DNA from: Sphaerotilus mobilis
GTDB lineage: Bacteria; Pseudomonadota; Gammaproteobacteria; Burkholderiales; Burkholderiaceae_C
Direction: 5' to 3'
Assembly: GCF_004216565.1 (NCBI RefSeq)
Contig: NZ_SGWV01000007.1
Coordinates: forward strand, 1,106,215-1,170,214
Length of the DNA: 64,000 bases
Shown here: positions 35,120-42,936 of the stretch, one piece after another
Position numbering within the stretch: position 1 is the stretch's first letter
How the letters are laid out: each line of letters starts with the position of its first letter
The notes under the pieces: generated by a model
What the model was told of the DNA's origin: nothing
Database searches by the model: none
Seen by the model: the letters and a program-made list of their open reading frames with translations, nothing else
Translations under genes and position numbers: made by a program

Positions 35120-36055
35120 ATGCAAGCCCTGCTCGACACCCTCGCCACGATGGCCCTGCCCACCGATGCCACGCGGGTGTTCCACGGCCGGGGTGGCCGG
35201 CACCCGGGTTGTGAACACTGGACCCTGGACGCCTACCCGCCGGTCTTGGTGCTGACCAGCTTCCAGCCGGTCGACGAGACCGAGCTTGCCGTCATCGGCG
35301 AGGCGCTGGCGCGGCGCTGGGTCCAGATCGCGCCGGACGGTGCCGGGCTGAACTGGGTCTTCCAGCAGCGCCAGCCGGGCGGCCGCGTCGAGACCCGGCT
35401 GATGGCTGGCGCGGTGCCCGAGCCGCATGTCGTGCACGAGGACGGCGCGGCCTATCAGGTGCATGTGCTCAAGGGCCAGAACCACGGCCTCTTCCTGGAC
35501 ATGGCCGGCGGCCGGCGCTGGGTCCGCGCGCATGTCGCGCAGTGGCCGGGCATGAAGGTGCTGAACCTGTTCGCCTACACCTGCGCCTTCTCGGTCGTGG
35601 CGATGCAGGCTGGCGCGCGGGCGGTCGTCAACCTGGACATGGCCGACGGCGCACTGGCGATCGGGCGGCGCAACCACGCGCTCAACGGCCTGCCGGCCAG
35701 CGCGGCGGCCGGGGTCAGCTTCCTGGCCCATGACCTGTTCAGTTCCTGGGGCAAGGTCGGCCGGGCCGGGCCCTATGACCTGGTGATCGTCGACCCGCCG
35801 AGCTTCCAGAAGGGCAGCTTCGTCGCCACCAAGGACTACGCCCGCCTGATGCGCCGCCTGCCGGATCTGCTGGCGCCCGAGGGCCATGTGCTGCTGTGCC
35901 TGAACGCGCCTGAGCTGGGCCTGGCCTTCCTGCGTGACGCGATGGCCGAGCTGGCGCCGACGCTGCGTTTCGTCGAACGGGTGGCGAACCCCGACACCTT
36001 CGAGGACGTGTCGACGGAACGCGCGCTCAAGGTGCTGGTCTATGCAGCACCGTAG
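35120..36055 (+). CDS. Class I SAM-dependent methyltransferase (RlmI/COG1092-like)
   Basis: A 311-residue methyltransferase. The SAM-binding strand-loop is MKVLNLFAYTCAFSVVAMQAGA, with VVNLDMADGALAIGRRNHALN as the next acidic strand. The catalytic-type motif IVDPPSFQKGSF is typical of COG1092 rRNA cytosine methyltransferases. The family's N-terminal PUA domain is absent; instead there is an N-terminal segment of about 110 residues (PGCEHWTLDAYPPVLVLTSF). The modified substrate is not predictable beyond probable RNA. Independent transcription unit after mxaL. Confidence 0.85.
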   Translation: MQALLDTLATMALPTDATRVFHGRGGRHPGCEHWTLDAYPPVLVLTSFQPVDETELAVIGEALARRWVQIAPDGAGLNWVFQQRQPGGRVETRLMAGAVPEPHVVHEDGAAYQVHVLKGQNHGLFLDMAGGRRWVRAHVAQWPGMKVLNLFAYTCAFSVVAMQAGARAVVNLDMADGALAIGRRNHALNGLPASAAAGVSFLAHDLFSSWGKVGRAGPYDLVIVDPPSFQKGSFVATKDYARLMRRLPDLLAPEGHVLLCLNAPELGLAFLRDAMAELAPTLRFVERVANPDTFEDVSTERALKVLVYAAP

Positions 36056-36094
36056 TTCAGCCCCCTGCCCCGTCCACCCCACCCGGAGCCCCCG

Positions 36095-36697
36095 ATGAAC
36101 CGATCGATCGCCCAGCGCCTGCGCGATGCCGCCGAGGCCTTGTCCACCGAACGTGTGAGCGTGGCCACGCTGGCCGATGCCCATGGTCCGGCGCTGCACG
36201 GCAGTCTGCTGCTGCTGATGGCGGTGCCCAGCCTGCTGCCGGTGCCCGGTGCCGGCACCGTCATGGGCCTGGGCATCGCCGCGCTGGCGCTGGCCATGCT
36301 GCAGGGCCGCGACGATGCGCCGCTGCCGCGCCGGGTCGCCGAGCTGGAGATGTCGCGCCGCTGGGCCTGCCGCGTGCTGGGCCTGATGGCCACGCTCTAC
36401 GGCTGGGCCGAATGCTGTTCGCGGGAGCGCCTCGGCCACCTCGCCCCGGCCCGGCCCGCCGCCTGGCTGGCGCTCGTGCTGGGCGTGATGGCCGTGATCC
36501 TGGTGCTGCCCATCCCCTTCGGCAACATCCTGCCGGCGATCGCGGTGGCGATCATTGGCCTGGGACTGGTCTTCCGCGACGGCCTGGTCGTCATCGCCGG
36601 CACGGTGATGGCGGCGCTGACGCTGGTGCTCACCTCGGCCGCGCTGGTCGCCCTTGCCCTGCAGCTGCAGGGCTGGGCCGGCGAGTGGCTGGCCTGA
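36095..36697 (+). CDS. ExoD-family membrane protein
   Basis: A 200-residue integral membrane protein of the ExoD family, named for an exopolysaccharide defect in Sinorhizobium. Conserved features are the N-terminal VSVATLADAHGPALHGSLLLLMAVPSLLPVPG (read here as two pieces around a glycine), the following VMGLGIAALALAMLQG, and LPIPFGNILPAIAVAIIGLG. Four to five membrane helices. Molecular function is unknown. Followed after 7 bp by a hexanucleotide tandem array. Confidence 0.83.
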   Translation: MNRSIAQRLRDAAEALSTERVSVATLADAHGPALHGSLLLLMAVPSLLPVPGAGTVMGLGIAALALAMLQGRDDAPLPRRVAELEMSRRWACRVLGLMATLYGWAECCSRERLGHLAPARPAAWLALVLGVMAVILVLPIPFGNILPAIAVAIIGLGLVFRDGLVVIAGTVMAALTLVLTSAALVALALQLQGWAGEWLA

Positions 36698-36704
36698 AGC
36701 GCCT

Positions 36705-36776
36705 TTCCTGTTCTTGTTCCTGTTCTTGTTCCTGTTCTAGTTCCTGTTCCTGTTCTAGTTCCTGTTCCTGTTCTTG
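36705..36776. repeat. Hexanucleotide tandem array, 12 units
   Basis: Twelve consecutive six-base units of pattern TTC-C/T-T/A-G (TTCCTG, TTCTTG, TTCTAG) fill 72 of the 105 bases between exoD and the glutathione transferase gene. Strongly pyrimidine-biased and low in GC compared with the region. Non-coding on the plus strand; it ends 26 bases before the next ATG and so lies in its leader. Confidence 0.9.
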
Positions 36777-36802
36777 TTGCTTGCCAACCCCGACCACTCA
36801 CC

Positions 36803-37510
36803 ATGACCTTGCACGAGCACCCCATCACCCGCCGCTGGCCGGCGCAGCACCCGCAGCGGCTGCAGCTGTATTCGCTGCCCACGCCCAATGGCGTCAAGGT
36901 GTCGATCGCGCTGGAGGAAACCGGCCTGGACTACGAGCCCCACCTGGTCCGCTTCGACACCAACGACCAGCTGACGCCGGAGTTCCTGGCGCTCAACCCG
37001 AACAACAAGATCCCCGCGATCCTCGACCCGAACGGTCCGGGCGGCCATCCGCTGGCGCTGTTCGAGTCCGGCGCCATCCTGGTCTACCTGGCCGACAAGA
37101 CCGGCCAGCTGATGCCCGCCGATCCGGCCCGGCGCTACGAGACGCTGCAGTGGCTGATGTTCCAGATGGGCGGCATCGGGCCGATGTTTGGTCAGCTCGG
37201 CTTCTTCCACAAGTTCGCCGGCAAGGACATCGAGGACAAGCGCCCGCGTGAGCGCTACGTGGCCGAATCGCGCCGCCTGCTGGGCGTGTTGGACCAGCGC
37301 CTGCGCGGCCGCGACTGGGTCATGGGCGACGACTACACGGTGGCCGACATCGCCATCCTCCCGTGGGTCAACAACCTGGTCGGCTTCTACGGCGCGGGCG
37401 ATCTGGTCGGCTGGCCGGACTTCCCCGATGTGCAGCGCGTGCTGGCCGCCTTCCTGGCCCGCCCGGCGGTGCAGCGCGGGCTGAACATCCCGGCCCGACC
37501 CGCCGCCTGA
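36803..37510 (+). CDS. Glutathione S-transferase, YfcG/Nu-class-like
   Basis: A 235-residue GST. The thioredoxin-like N-terminal domain opens LQLYSLPTPNGVKVSIALEE, where TPNG is the catalytic Thr/Asn region of Ure2p/YfcG-like (Nu class) enzymes. NPNNKIPAILDPN holds the cis-proline and FESGAILVYLADK the glutathione-contacting Glu-Ser. The C-terminal helical domain has DYTVADIAILPWVNNL. Likely disulfide reductase or peroxide-related activity, as in YfcG. A short array of hexamers lies in its leader. Confidence 0.9.
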   Translation: MTLHEHPITRRWPAQHPQRLQLYSLPTPNGVKVSIALEETGLDYEPHLVRFDTNDQLTPEFLALNPNNKIPAILDPNGPGGHPLALFESGAILVYLADKTGQLMPADPARRYETLQWLMFQMGGIGPMFGQLGFFHKFAGKDIEDKRPRERYVAESRRLLGVLDQRLRGRDWVMGDDYTVADIAILPWVNNLVGFYGAGDLVGWPDFPDVQRVLAAFLARPAVQRGLNIPARPAA

Positions 37511-37637
37511 AGGCGGCAGCCCGGCAACAAGATGAATTATGTTGCCTGATTGATGGTCTGATGCATTAAAGTTCCGGTCGTCCGGACGGCGCCCGCCCGC
37601 TGCGCGCCGTCCTTTCCTGTCCCTTCAAGGAACCGCG

Positions 37638-39215
37638 ATGACCGAACTCCTGCCCAACTTCGTCCACGGCGCCTGGGTCGCCGGAACCGGCGACGGCACG
37701 CCGCTGACCGATCCCGTCACCGGTGCAGAGCTGGTGCGGGTCTCCAGCGCCGGGCTGGACCTGCCGCGCGCCTTTGCCTTCGCGCGCGAACAGGGCGGCG
37801 CGGCGCTGCGGGCGCTGAGCTACGGCCAGCGGGCCGAGGCGCTGGCCGCGATCGCCAAGCGGCTGCAGGCCAACCGGGACGCCTACCACGCCATCGCGCT
37901 GGCCAATTCGGGCACGACGGCCAGCGACACCGCCATCGACGTCGACGGCGGCATCTACACGCTCGGCCAGTACGCCCGCTGGGGCGCCAAGCTCGGTGAC
38001 GCCAAGGCGCTGCTGGACGGCGGTCCGGCCACGATGAGCAAGGACGGCGTCTTCCAGTCCCAGCACCTGCTGGTGCCCACACGGGGCGTGGCGCTGTTCA
38101 TCAACGCCTTCAACTTCCCGAGCTGGGGCTTGTGGGAGAAGGCCGCGCCAGCCCTGCTGGCCGGCGTGCCGGTGATCGTCAAGCCCGCCACCGCGACGGC
38201 CTGGCTGACGCAGCGCATGGTGGCCGACGTGGTCGCCAGCGGCCTGTTGCCCGAGGGCGCGCTGTCGGTCATCTGCGGCAGCTCGGCGGGCTTGCTCGAT
38301 CAGCTCCAGCCCTTCGACGTGCTGAGCTTCACCGGCTCGGCCCAGACCGCCGAGATGATCCGCTCGCACCCGGTGGTCGTCCAGAACGCCGTGCGTCTGA
38401 ACATCGAGGCCGACAGCCTGAACGCCGCCCTGCTGATGCCCGCCGCCAGCGCCGAGGCACAGGCGCTGTTCGTGCGCGAGGTGGTGCGCGAGATGACGAT
38501 CAAGTCCGGCCAGAAGTGCACCGCCATCCGCCGCGCGCTGGTGCCACAGGCCGTCTACGACCAGGTCGGCGCGGCCATCGCCGCCAAGCTGGCCGGCGTC
38601 ACCGTGGGCAACCCGCGCGAGACCTCGGTGCGCATGGGCGCGCTGGTCAACCGCGAGCAGTTCGACAGCGTGCTGGCCGGGATCGAGCGACTGACGTCAC
38701 AGGCGCAGGTGCGCGTGCTGTTTGACGGCCGCGCCCAGCCGCTGGTCGACGCCGATCCGGCCGTGGCAGCCTGCCTGGGACCGACGCTGCTGGCTTGTGA
38801 CGACCCGGACGCGGCGAACCTCGTCCACCGCGTCGAGGTCTTCGGCCCGGTCGCCACGCTGATGCCCTACCGCGACCTGGCCCACGCACTGGCCTTGGTG
38901 GCCCGTGGCGAAGGCTCGCTGGTGTGTTCGCTGTATGGCGACACGGACGGTGAACATGCGGCCGCCCTGGCCGCCTGCGCGACCGAGCTGGCCGCCTGCC
39001 ATGGCCGGGTGCATGTCATCAGCCCGTCGGTGGCGACGACGCAGACGGGCCACGGCAACGTCATGCCGCAATCCCTGCACGGCGGCCCCGGCCGGGCCGG
39101 CGGCGGGGAGGAACTGGGCGGCCTGCGCGCGCTGGGCTTCTACCACCGCCGCGCCGCGATCCAGGCCGATGCGGCCGTGGTGCAGGCGCTGGGGGCGGTG
39201 GCGCTGAGCGTCTGA
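37638..39215 (+). CDS. BoxD-like aldehyde dehydrogenase (3,4-dehydroadipyl-CoA semialdehyde type)
   Basis: A 525-residue NAD(P)-dependent aldehyde dehydrogenase. FINAFNFPSWGLWEKAAPAL, VIVKPATATAWLTQRMV and SFTGSAQTAE form the cofactor site. The catalytic base Glu is in NIEADSLNAAL (near residue 257) and the nucleophile Cys in SGQKCTAIRRAL (near residue 294). This combination and length match BoxD of aerobic benzoyl-CoA degradation and the dehydrogenase half of PaaZ, which acts on the ring-opened phenylacetyl-CoA product. The PaaZ hydratase domain is absent, favouring BoxD. No other box or paa genes are in the window. Confidence 0.8.
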   Translation: MTELLPNFVHGAWVAGTGDGTPLTDPVTGAELVRVSSAGLDLPRAFAFAREQGGAALRALSYGQRAEALAAIAKRLQANRDAYHAIALANSGTTASDTAIDVDGGIYTLGQYARWGAKLGDAKALLDGGPATMSKDGVFQSQHLLVPTRGVALFINAFNFPSWGLWEKAAPALLAGVPVIVKPATATAWLTQRMVADVVASGLLPEGALSVICGSSAGLLDQLQPFDVLSFTGSAQTAEMIRSHPVVVQNAVRLNIEADSLNAALLMPAASAEAQALFVREVVREMTIKSGQKCTAIRRALVPQAVYDQVGAAIAAKLAGVTVGNPRETSVRMGALVNREQFDSVLAGIERLTSQAQVRVLFDGRAQPLVDADPAVAACLGPTLLACDDPDAANLVHRVEVFGPVATLMPYRDLAHALALVARGEGSLVCSLYGDTDGEHAAALAACATELAACHGRVHVISPSVATTQTGHGNVMPQSLHGGPGRAGGGEELGGLRALGFYHRRAAIQADAAVVQALGAVALSV

Positions 39216-39291
39216 GCGTCTAAGCGCCTGCGGACCTGCGCCGCCTCGGGCCCCGCTGCGGCCTTGCGCCGCGCGAGGCCCCGGGCTGCGG

Positions 39292-40461
39292 TCAACGGGC
39301 GGCCAGCTCCACCGCATCCGCCTGCTGTTCGAGGTTGCCTTCGCGGGCCACGGCCGCCAGCCAAGGCTTGGCGGCCTCACGACGGCCGACCTCGATGAGG
39401 GCGCGGGCGATGTCCAGCTTGAGGGCAGCCTGGTCACGCAGGCGGGGATCGCCGTCGGGGACCGTGCCGGGCACGCTGGCCGAGGTGATCTCGCCGTCGG
39501 CGCCCCGCACCAGCTGGGCGGCGGGCTCCAAGGTCTCGACCGCGCGCGCCAGGTCGGCGGCGGCGTTGGAGATGTCGAGCACCTTGGGGCGACGGCGGCG
39601 GGTCACGCCCTGTTCGTCGACGAAGGTCGACGGCAGCGCATCCTCGCCGCTGCGGCGCGGGCGGCGCATGCCCAGCCACAGGCCGGCCGCCAGGCCGACC
39701 AGCACGACGGCCATGCCATAGGGCAGCCAGCGGGTCAGCGGGTCGGTCGCGTCCGCCGGTGCGGGCGGGCTGGCGACCGCGCTGGCTGGGGCGCTGTCCG
39801 GCGCACTGGCTGGGGCACTGGCCGGGGCGACCGGCTCGGGCGCCGAGGCCGGCGGCGGCACCGGCGCGGGTGGTTCGACCGGTGCAGGTGCAGGGACAGG
39901 TGTCGGCGCGGGCGCGGGCGGCGCGACCGGCGCTGGGGGCGCAACCGGAGGGGTAGCGGGCGGGGCAACTGGCGCGGGTGCCGGGGCCGGTGCCGGTGCC
40001 GGCGCAACCGGCGGCGCCGCCGGCACACCCGCCGACACACCCGCCAGTGCGCCCAGCGCTGGCACGGGCTTGCCGTCGGCCAGCGCATTCAGGTGGATGT
40101 CGACCAGCGCGGCGGCCCGGGCGGCGGGCTCGGCGCGCATGGCCTCCAGCGGCGGCAGTTGCAGCGTGACGCCCTTGCGCAGGCGGTGCATGTTGCCGCC
40201 CTGGAAGGCATCCGGGTTGGCGCGCAAGATGGCCACCATGACCTGCGGCCGGCTCGGCACATTGCCGGGCACGACCGTGGCGGCGATGGCCCACAAGGTG
40301 TCGTTGCTGACCGTGATGCGGCTGCCGGCGGCCGAGGCCGGGTCGGCGACCGTCGCAGCGGCTGCGCTGGCCTGCGCCTGGGCGGGCAGAGGCGCGGCGA
40401 GCCAGCCGGCATAGGCGGCCAGCAGCAACGCGGCCAGGGGCCGGAGGGTCGGTGTCGTCAT
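39292..40461 (-). CDS. FimV-like protein with FimV-core LysM-type domain and membrane helix
   Basis: A 389-residue protein and the last gene of the long minus-strand set. The N-terminal signal-like segment (LAALLLAAYAGWLAAPLPAQA) is followed by a FimV-core/LysM-like domain: VSNDTLWAIAATVVP, VMVAILRANPDAFQGGNM, HRLRKGVTLQLPP. A long Ala/Pro linker leads to a membrane helix (YGMAVVLVGLAAGLWLGM) and a cytoplasmic FimV-type helical end, LDIARALIEVGRREAAKPWL. FimV proteins are polar landmark proteins that bind peptidoglycan and organise type IV pili. Start chosen at 40461 to give the signal sequence. Confidence 0.8.
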   Translation of the reverse strand: MTTPTLRPLAALLLAAYAGWLAAPLPAQAQASAAAATVADPASAAGSRITVSNDTLWAIAATVVPGNVPSRPQVMVAILRANPDAFQGGNMHRLRKGVTLQLPPLEAMRAEPAARAAALVDIHLNALADGKPVPALGALAGVSAGVPAAPPVAPAPAPAPAPAPVAPPATPPVAPPAPVAPPAPAPTPVPAPAPVEPPAPVPPPASAPEPVAPASAPASAPDSAPASAVASPPAPADATDPLTRWLPYGMAVVLVGLAAGLWLGMRRPRRSGEDALPSTFVDEQGVTRRRRPKVLDISNAAADLARAVETLEPAAQLVRGADGEITSASVPGTVPDGDPRLRDQAALKLDIARALIEVGRREAAKPWLAAVAREGNLEQQADAVELAAR

Positions 40462-40518
40462 CGTGGGCTTCCGCGGGTTGGGCGTGGAGGGCCTGGGGGT
40501 CGTCTGCCGGGGCAGCAC

Positions 40519-41268
40519 TCAGACCTTCAGCGTGTCCATCAGGTCGATCATGAACTCGGTGGCCTCGACGTCCTGGGCCATGAAGCCCTCCAGGCCGAGC
40601 GCCTGCAGCACCGCGCCGCCGTCCGAGCCGGGCGTGTCCATCATGGGCAGCAGCTCGCGCAGCGGCGCCAGCAGGTGGGCCGCACGCGGACCGGCCAGCA
40701 GCACGTGGCGGACGTCGCCGATGTCGCTGGTGACGAGCGGACGCAGCTGGCGCCGGATCACCGGGCTGAGGCTGTTGTAGGCACGGGCGAGGAAGAAGCC
40801 GGCATCGGCCTTGCCCTGCACCAGCTGCTTGGCCACCAGCACGTAGGAGCCCGTCATCTGGTGGACCGTGTTGGTCGCGTTCAGGTCGGCGCTGGCCAGC
40901 GTGGCCATGCCCAGCAGGTTGACGACCGGGTCGCTGGTGACGGCCAGGCGGCAGCCGCTGCGCAGGTCCTCGATCCGCTGCACCGGCGAGTCCGATGGCA
41001 CGGCGACCAGGACCTCGTCGGGCAGGTTGCGTGGCGCGGCCAGCGCGACGTAGCCCTTCTGGCGCACCAGCATGGCCGCGTCATAGGGGTTGGCGTAGAT
41101 CAGGTCGATGCGGTCGGCCTCGATCGCGGCACGCTGGGCCTCGAAGTTCTCGAACAGCTCCAGGTGGATGCGCTCGCCCAGCCGGCGTTGCAGCCAGGTG
41201 TTGAAGACATACCAGCCGGCGATGTGGTCGGGCGAGAAATCGGGACTGACGGAGAGTTGCAGGGTCAT
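40519..41268 (-). CDS. PhnD-like ligand-binding protein without signal peptide
   Basis: A 249-residue protein of the phosphonate/phosphate-type periplasmic binding fold. MTLQLSVSPDFSPDHIAGWY opens directly on the first strand; EADRIDLIYANPYDAAMLVR, VPSDSPVQRIEDLRSGCRLA and KADAGFFLARAYN are family features. There is no signal peptide, lipobox or membrane helix, so unlike transport proteins it should be cytoplasmic and may act as a ligand sensor. It overlaps the PAS gene by 4 bp (41265-41268), implying joint function. Ligand unknown. Confidence 0.78.
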   Translation of the reverse strand: MTLQLSVSPDFSPDHIAGWYVFNTWLQRRLGERIHLELFENFEAQRAAIEADRIDLIYANPYDAAMLVRQKGYVALAAPRNLPDEVLVAVPSDSPVQRIEDLRSGCRLAVTSDPVVNLLGMATLASADLNATNTVHQMTGSYVLVAKQLVQGKADAGFFLARAYNSLSPVIRRQLRPLVTSDIGDVRHVLLAGPRAAHLLAPLRELLPMMDTPGSDGGAVLQALGLEGFMAQDVEATEFMIDLMDTLKV

Positions 41269-41765
41269 GTCGCGAGCTCCTCGGCGCGCATCCGGGCGTA
41301 CTGCGCGGTGCAGGCATCGACCTGGGTGCGCGACGGCTTGCGGCGCACGGAGGTGTAGCCCACGACGACGCCGTCGCGGATGTTGGGAATCACGGTGGCC
41401 AGCACCCAGTAATGGGCACCGTCCTTGCGGAGGTTCTTCACGTGGCCTTGCCAGGTCTGGCCGCGCTGCACCGTGTCCCAGAGGTCCTGGTAGGCAGCCG
41501 CAGGCATATCCGGATGGCGCAGGATGCAGTGCGGCTGGCCGATCAGCTCCTCGCGGGTGTAGCCGGACATCTCGATGAACGCGGGGTTCGCGTGCGTGAT
41601 GTGGCCGGCCGTGTCGGTGCGAGAGACGATCAGCTTGCCGTCCGGAAACGGCACCTCGCGGTCCACCGTCCAGACGCTGCGTTCGAGCCCGTCGTGGTAG
41701 CGCAGGTGGTGCTCGCGCCGTCCATCGGCGTCCGGCACGAGCCAGGCCTCTTGGAAATCGGTCAT
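41265..41765 (-). CDS. Aer-type PAS domain protein
   Basis: A 166-residue single PAS domain. ITHANPAFIEMSGYTREELI, GQPHCILRHPDMPAAAYQDLW, then GQTWQGHVKNLRKDGAHYWV are very close to the FAD-binding PAS of the aerotaxis receptor Aer, including RHPDMP and the W of G-x-x-W-x-G-x-V-K-N. Aer senses redox state through FAD. Here there is no receptor or kinase domain attached, so the signal must pass to a separate protein, most simply the overlapping PhnD-like protein or the Roadblock/GTPase pair upstream. FAD binding is predicted, not shown. Confidence 0.83.
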   Translation of the reverse strand: MTDFQEAWLVPDADGRREHHLRYHDGLERSVWTVDREVPFPDGKLIVSRTDTAGHITHANPAFIEMSGYTREELIGQPHCILRHPDMPAAAYQDLWDTVQRGQTWQGHVKNLRKDGAHYWVLATVIPNIRDGVVVGYTSVRRKPSRTQVDACTAQYARMRAEELAT

Positions 41766-41787
41766 GGTCAGATCCTGTGGGCCGTCC

Positions 41788-42150
41788 TCAGATGACCTTG
41801 CTGATCGAGTCTGCCGCGCGCTTGACGTCCAGGAAGATCAGGCCAAGGCGGGCGTTGGGCTTGCACAGGGCGGTCAGCACGGCGTCGTTGCCGGCGTGGG
41901 TCATCAGCACATAGCCACGATGGCCCTTGACCAGCACCTGCTCCAGCTCGCCACGGGCCAGCTCGCGCGAGGTCCGGTCGCCCAGCGACAGCATGGCCGC
42001 GCTCATGGCGCCCACACGGTCCTCGTCCATGCCGGCGGGCAGCATGGAGGCCATCATCAGGCCGTCGGTGGACAGCACGGCCGAAGCCTCGATGTCGGCG
42101 GTCGAGCCGTTGAGTTCGCTCAGGATGGAGTTCAGCAGTTCTGCGCGCAT
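41788..42150 (-). CDS. Roadblock/LC7 domain protein (MglB/CvnB-like)
   Basis: A 120-residue Roadblock/LC7 protein. The pattern LNSILSELNGSTADIEASAVLSTDGLMMASMLPAG (read as consecutive pieces) followed by ALARG-type helix RTSRELARGELEQVLVKGHRG and YVLMTHAGNDAVLTALCKPN is the standard fold. Such proteins are GTPase-activating or scaffolding partners of small Ras-like GTPases, for instance MglB for MglA. A GTPase gene lies two genes upstream in the same set, making it the probable partner. The ATG at 42150 has GAGGAAATCGCC upstream. Confidence 0.87.
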   Translation of the reverse strand: MRAELLNSILSELNGSTADIEASAVLSTDGLMMASMLPAGMDEDRVGAMSAAMLSLGDRTSRELARGELEQVLVKGHRGYVLMTHAGNDAVLTALCKPNARLGLIFLDVKRAADSISKVI

Positions 42151-42212
42151 GGCGATTTCCTCTTGGTGTGATGCAGGGTTGGGGTTCGGGGTGGGATCGG
42201 TCGGTCGCGGGT

Positions 42213-42239
42213 CGTTCAGGCCATTCAGGCCGTTCAGGC
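42213..42239. repeat. 9-bp tandem repeat, three copies
   Basis: CGTTCAGGC, CATTCAGGC and CGTTCAGGC lie over the 3' end of the next minus-strand gene, whose stop codon (42234-42236) is inside the third copy. Confidence 0.75.
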
Positions 42240-42872
42240 CGCGCCGCCGTAGCGCACGCCGAGGGTCCAGATCAGCGTGGTGTAGGCCTCCTGGTTGAAG
42301 CGCGGTTGCCCGCCCACCACCAGGATGAAGTAGTCGTCGCCGAAGTACAGCGGCCAGAAGCCGAGCTCGCTGTAGCCGCCAGCGTTCATGAAGCCCCAGC
42401 CGTCGCCGCGCAGGCGCATGTTTCCGTGCAGCAGCTGGGCATGGCGTTCCTGCACGGTGGCCAGGTCGGCGCCCAGGGCGGCAAGTTCCTCAGACTGTTC
42501 ATGGGCGAAGCCGGCGGTGCCCAGGTAGAGGCCGCGCTTCTCGGCCAGGATGGCCTTGCCCTCGTCGGACAGCTGGGCCAGCACCGGCGGCAGCAGGGCC
42601 TCGATGCGCTCGGGCGGCACCTCGACCTGCACCGGCAGGCCCTGGATGAAGCCCGAGGACTGCATGCGGTAGACAAATTCGAGCGCGTCGTGTTCGCCCA
42701 GACCCGTCCATTGCGCGATCAGCGACGCGCTCAGGCGCGGCGTGGCCGGCTCGCGCAGCAGGCGCTGCAGGAAGCTGCGCGCCGGGTCGCGCTCAGGCCG
42801 GCTGGCGGCGTAGTAGGCGCCGGCCGGCGTCGGGTGCAGGTAGTACTCGCCGGTGAGGGTGTAGTGGTCCAT
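42234..42872 (-). CDS. Unknown protein with possible winged-helix and Roadblock-like parts
   Basis: A 212-residue cytoplasmic protein. The N-terminal 80 residues (RSFLQRLLREPATPRLSASL, IAQWTGLGEHDALEFVYRMQ, SSGFIQGLPVQV) look like a winged helix. The second half, ILAEKRGLYLGTAGFAHEQS, EELAALGADLATVQERHAQL and the final FILVVGGQPRFNQEAYTTLI, has the strand-helix-strand rhythm of Roadblock/LC7 proteins. Both readings are by eye. In actinobacterial conservons a Roadblock protein (CvnB) and a winged-helix-like DUF742 protein (CvnC) accompany the GTPase CvnD; this gene could combine those roles. Between GTPase and Roadblock genes, gaps 64 and 83 bp. Confidence 0.55.
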   Translation of the reverse strand: MDHYTLTGEYYLHPTPAGAYYAASRPERDPARSFLQRLLREPATPRLSASLIAQWTGLGEHDALEFVYRMQSSGFIQGLPVQVEVPPERIEALLPPVLAQLSDEGKAILAEKRGLYLGTAGFAHEQSEELAALGADLATVQERHAQLLHGNMRLRGDGWGFMNAGGYSELGFWPLYFGDDYFILVVGGQPRFNQEAYTTLIWTLGVRYGGAA

Positions 42873-42936
42873 GGGGCGGGTGGTCTCGCTGGGTTCGCGG
42901 CAGGCGCAGGGCTCGGGAGGGGCGGCGTGTGCGGTC

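Noticed and set aside
36397..36897. Minus-strand frame encoding an RTGTGT-type repeat protein through the hexanucleotide array
   Set aside because: The frame exists only because the six-base repeat avoids stops; it overlaps exoD and the glutathione transferase gene.
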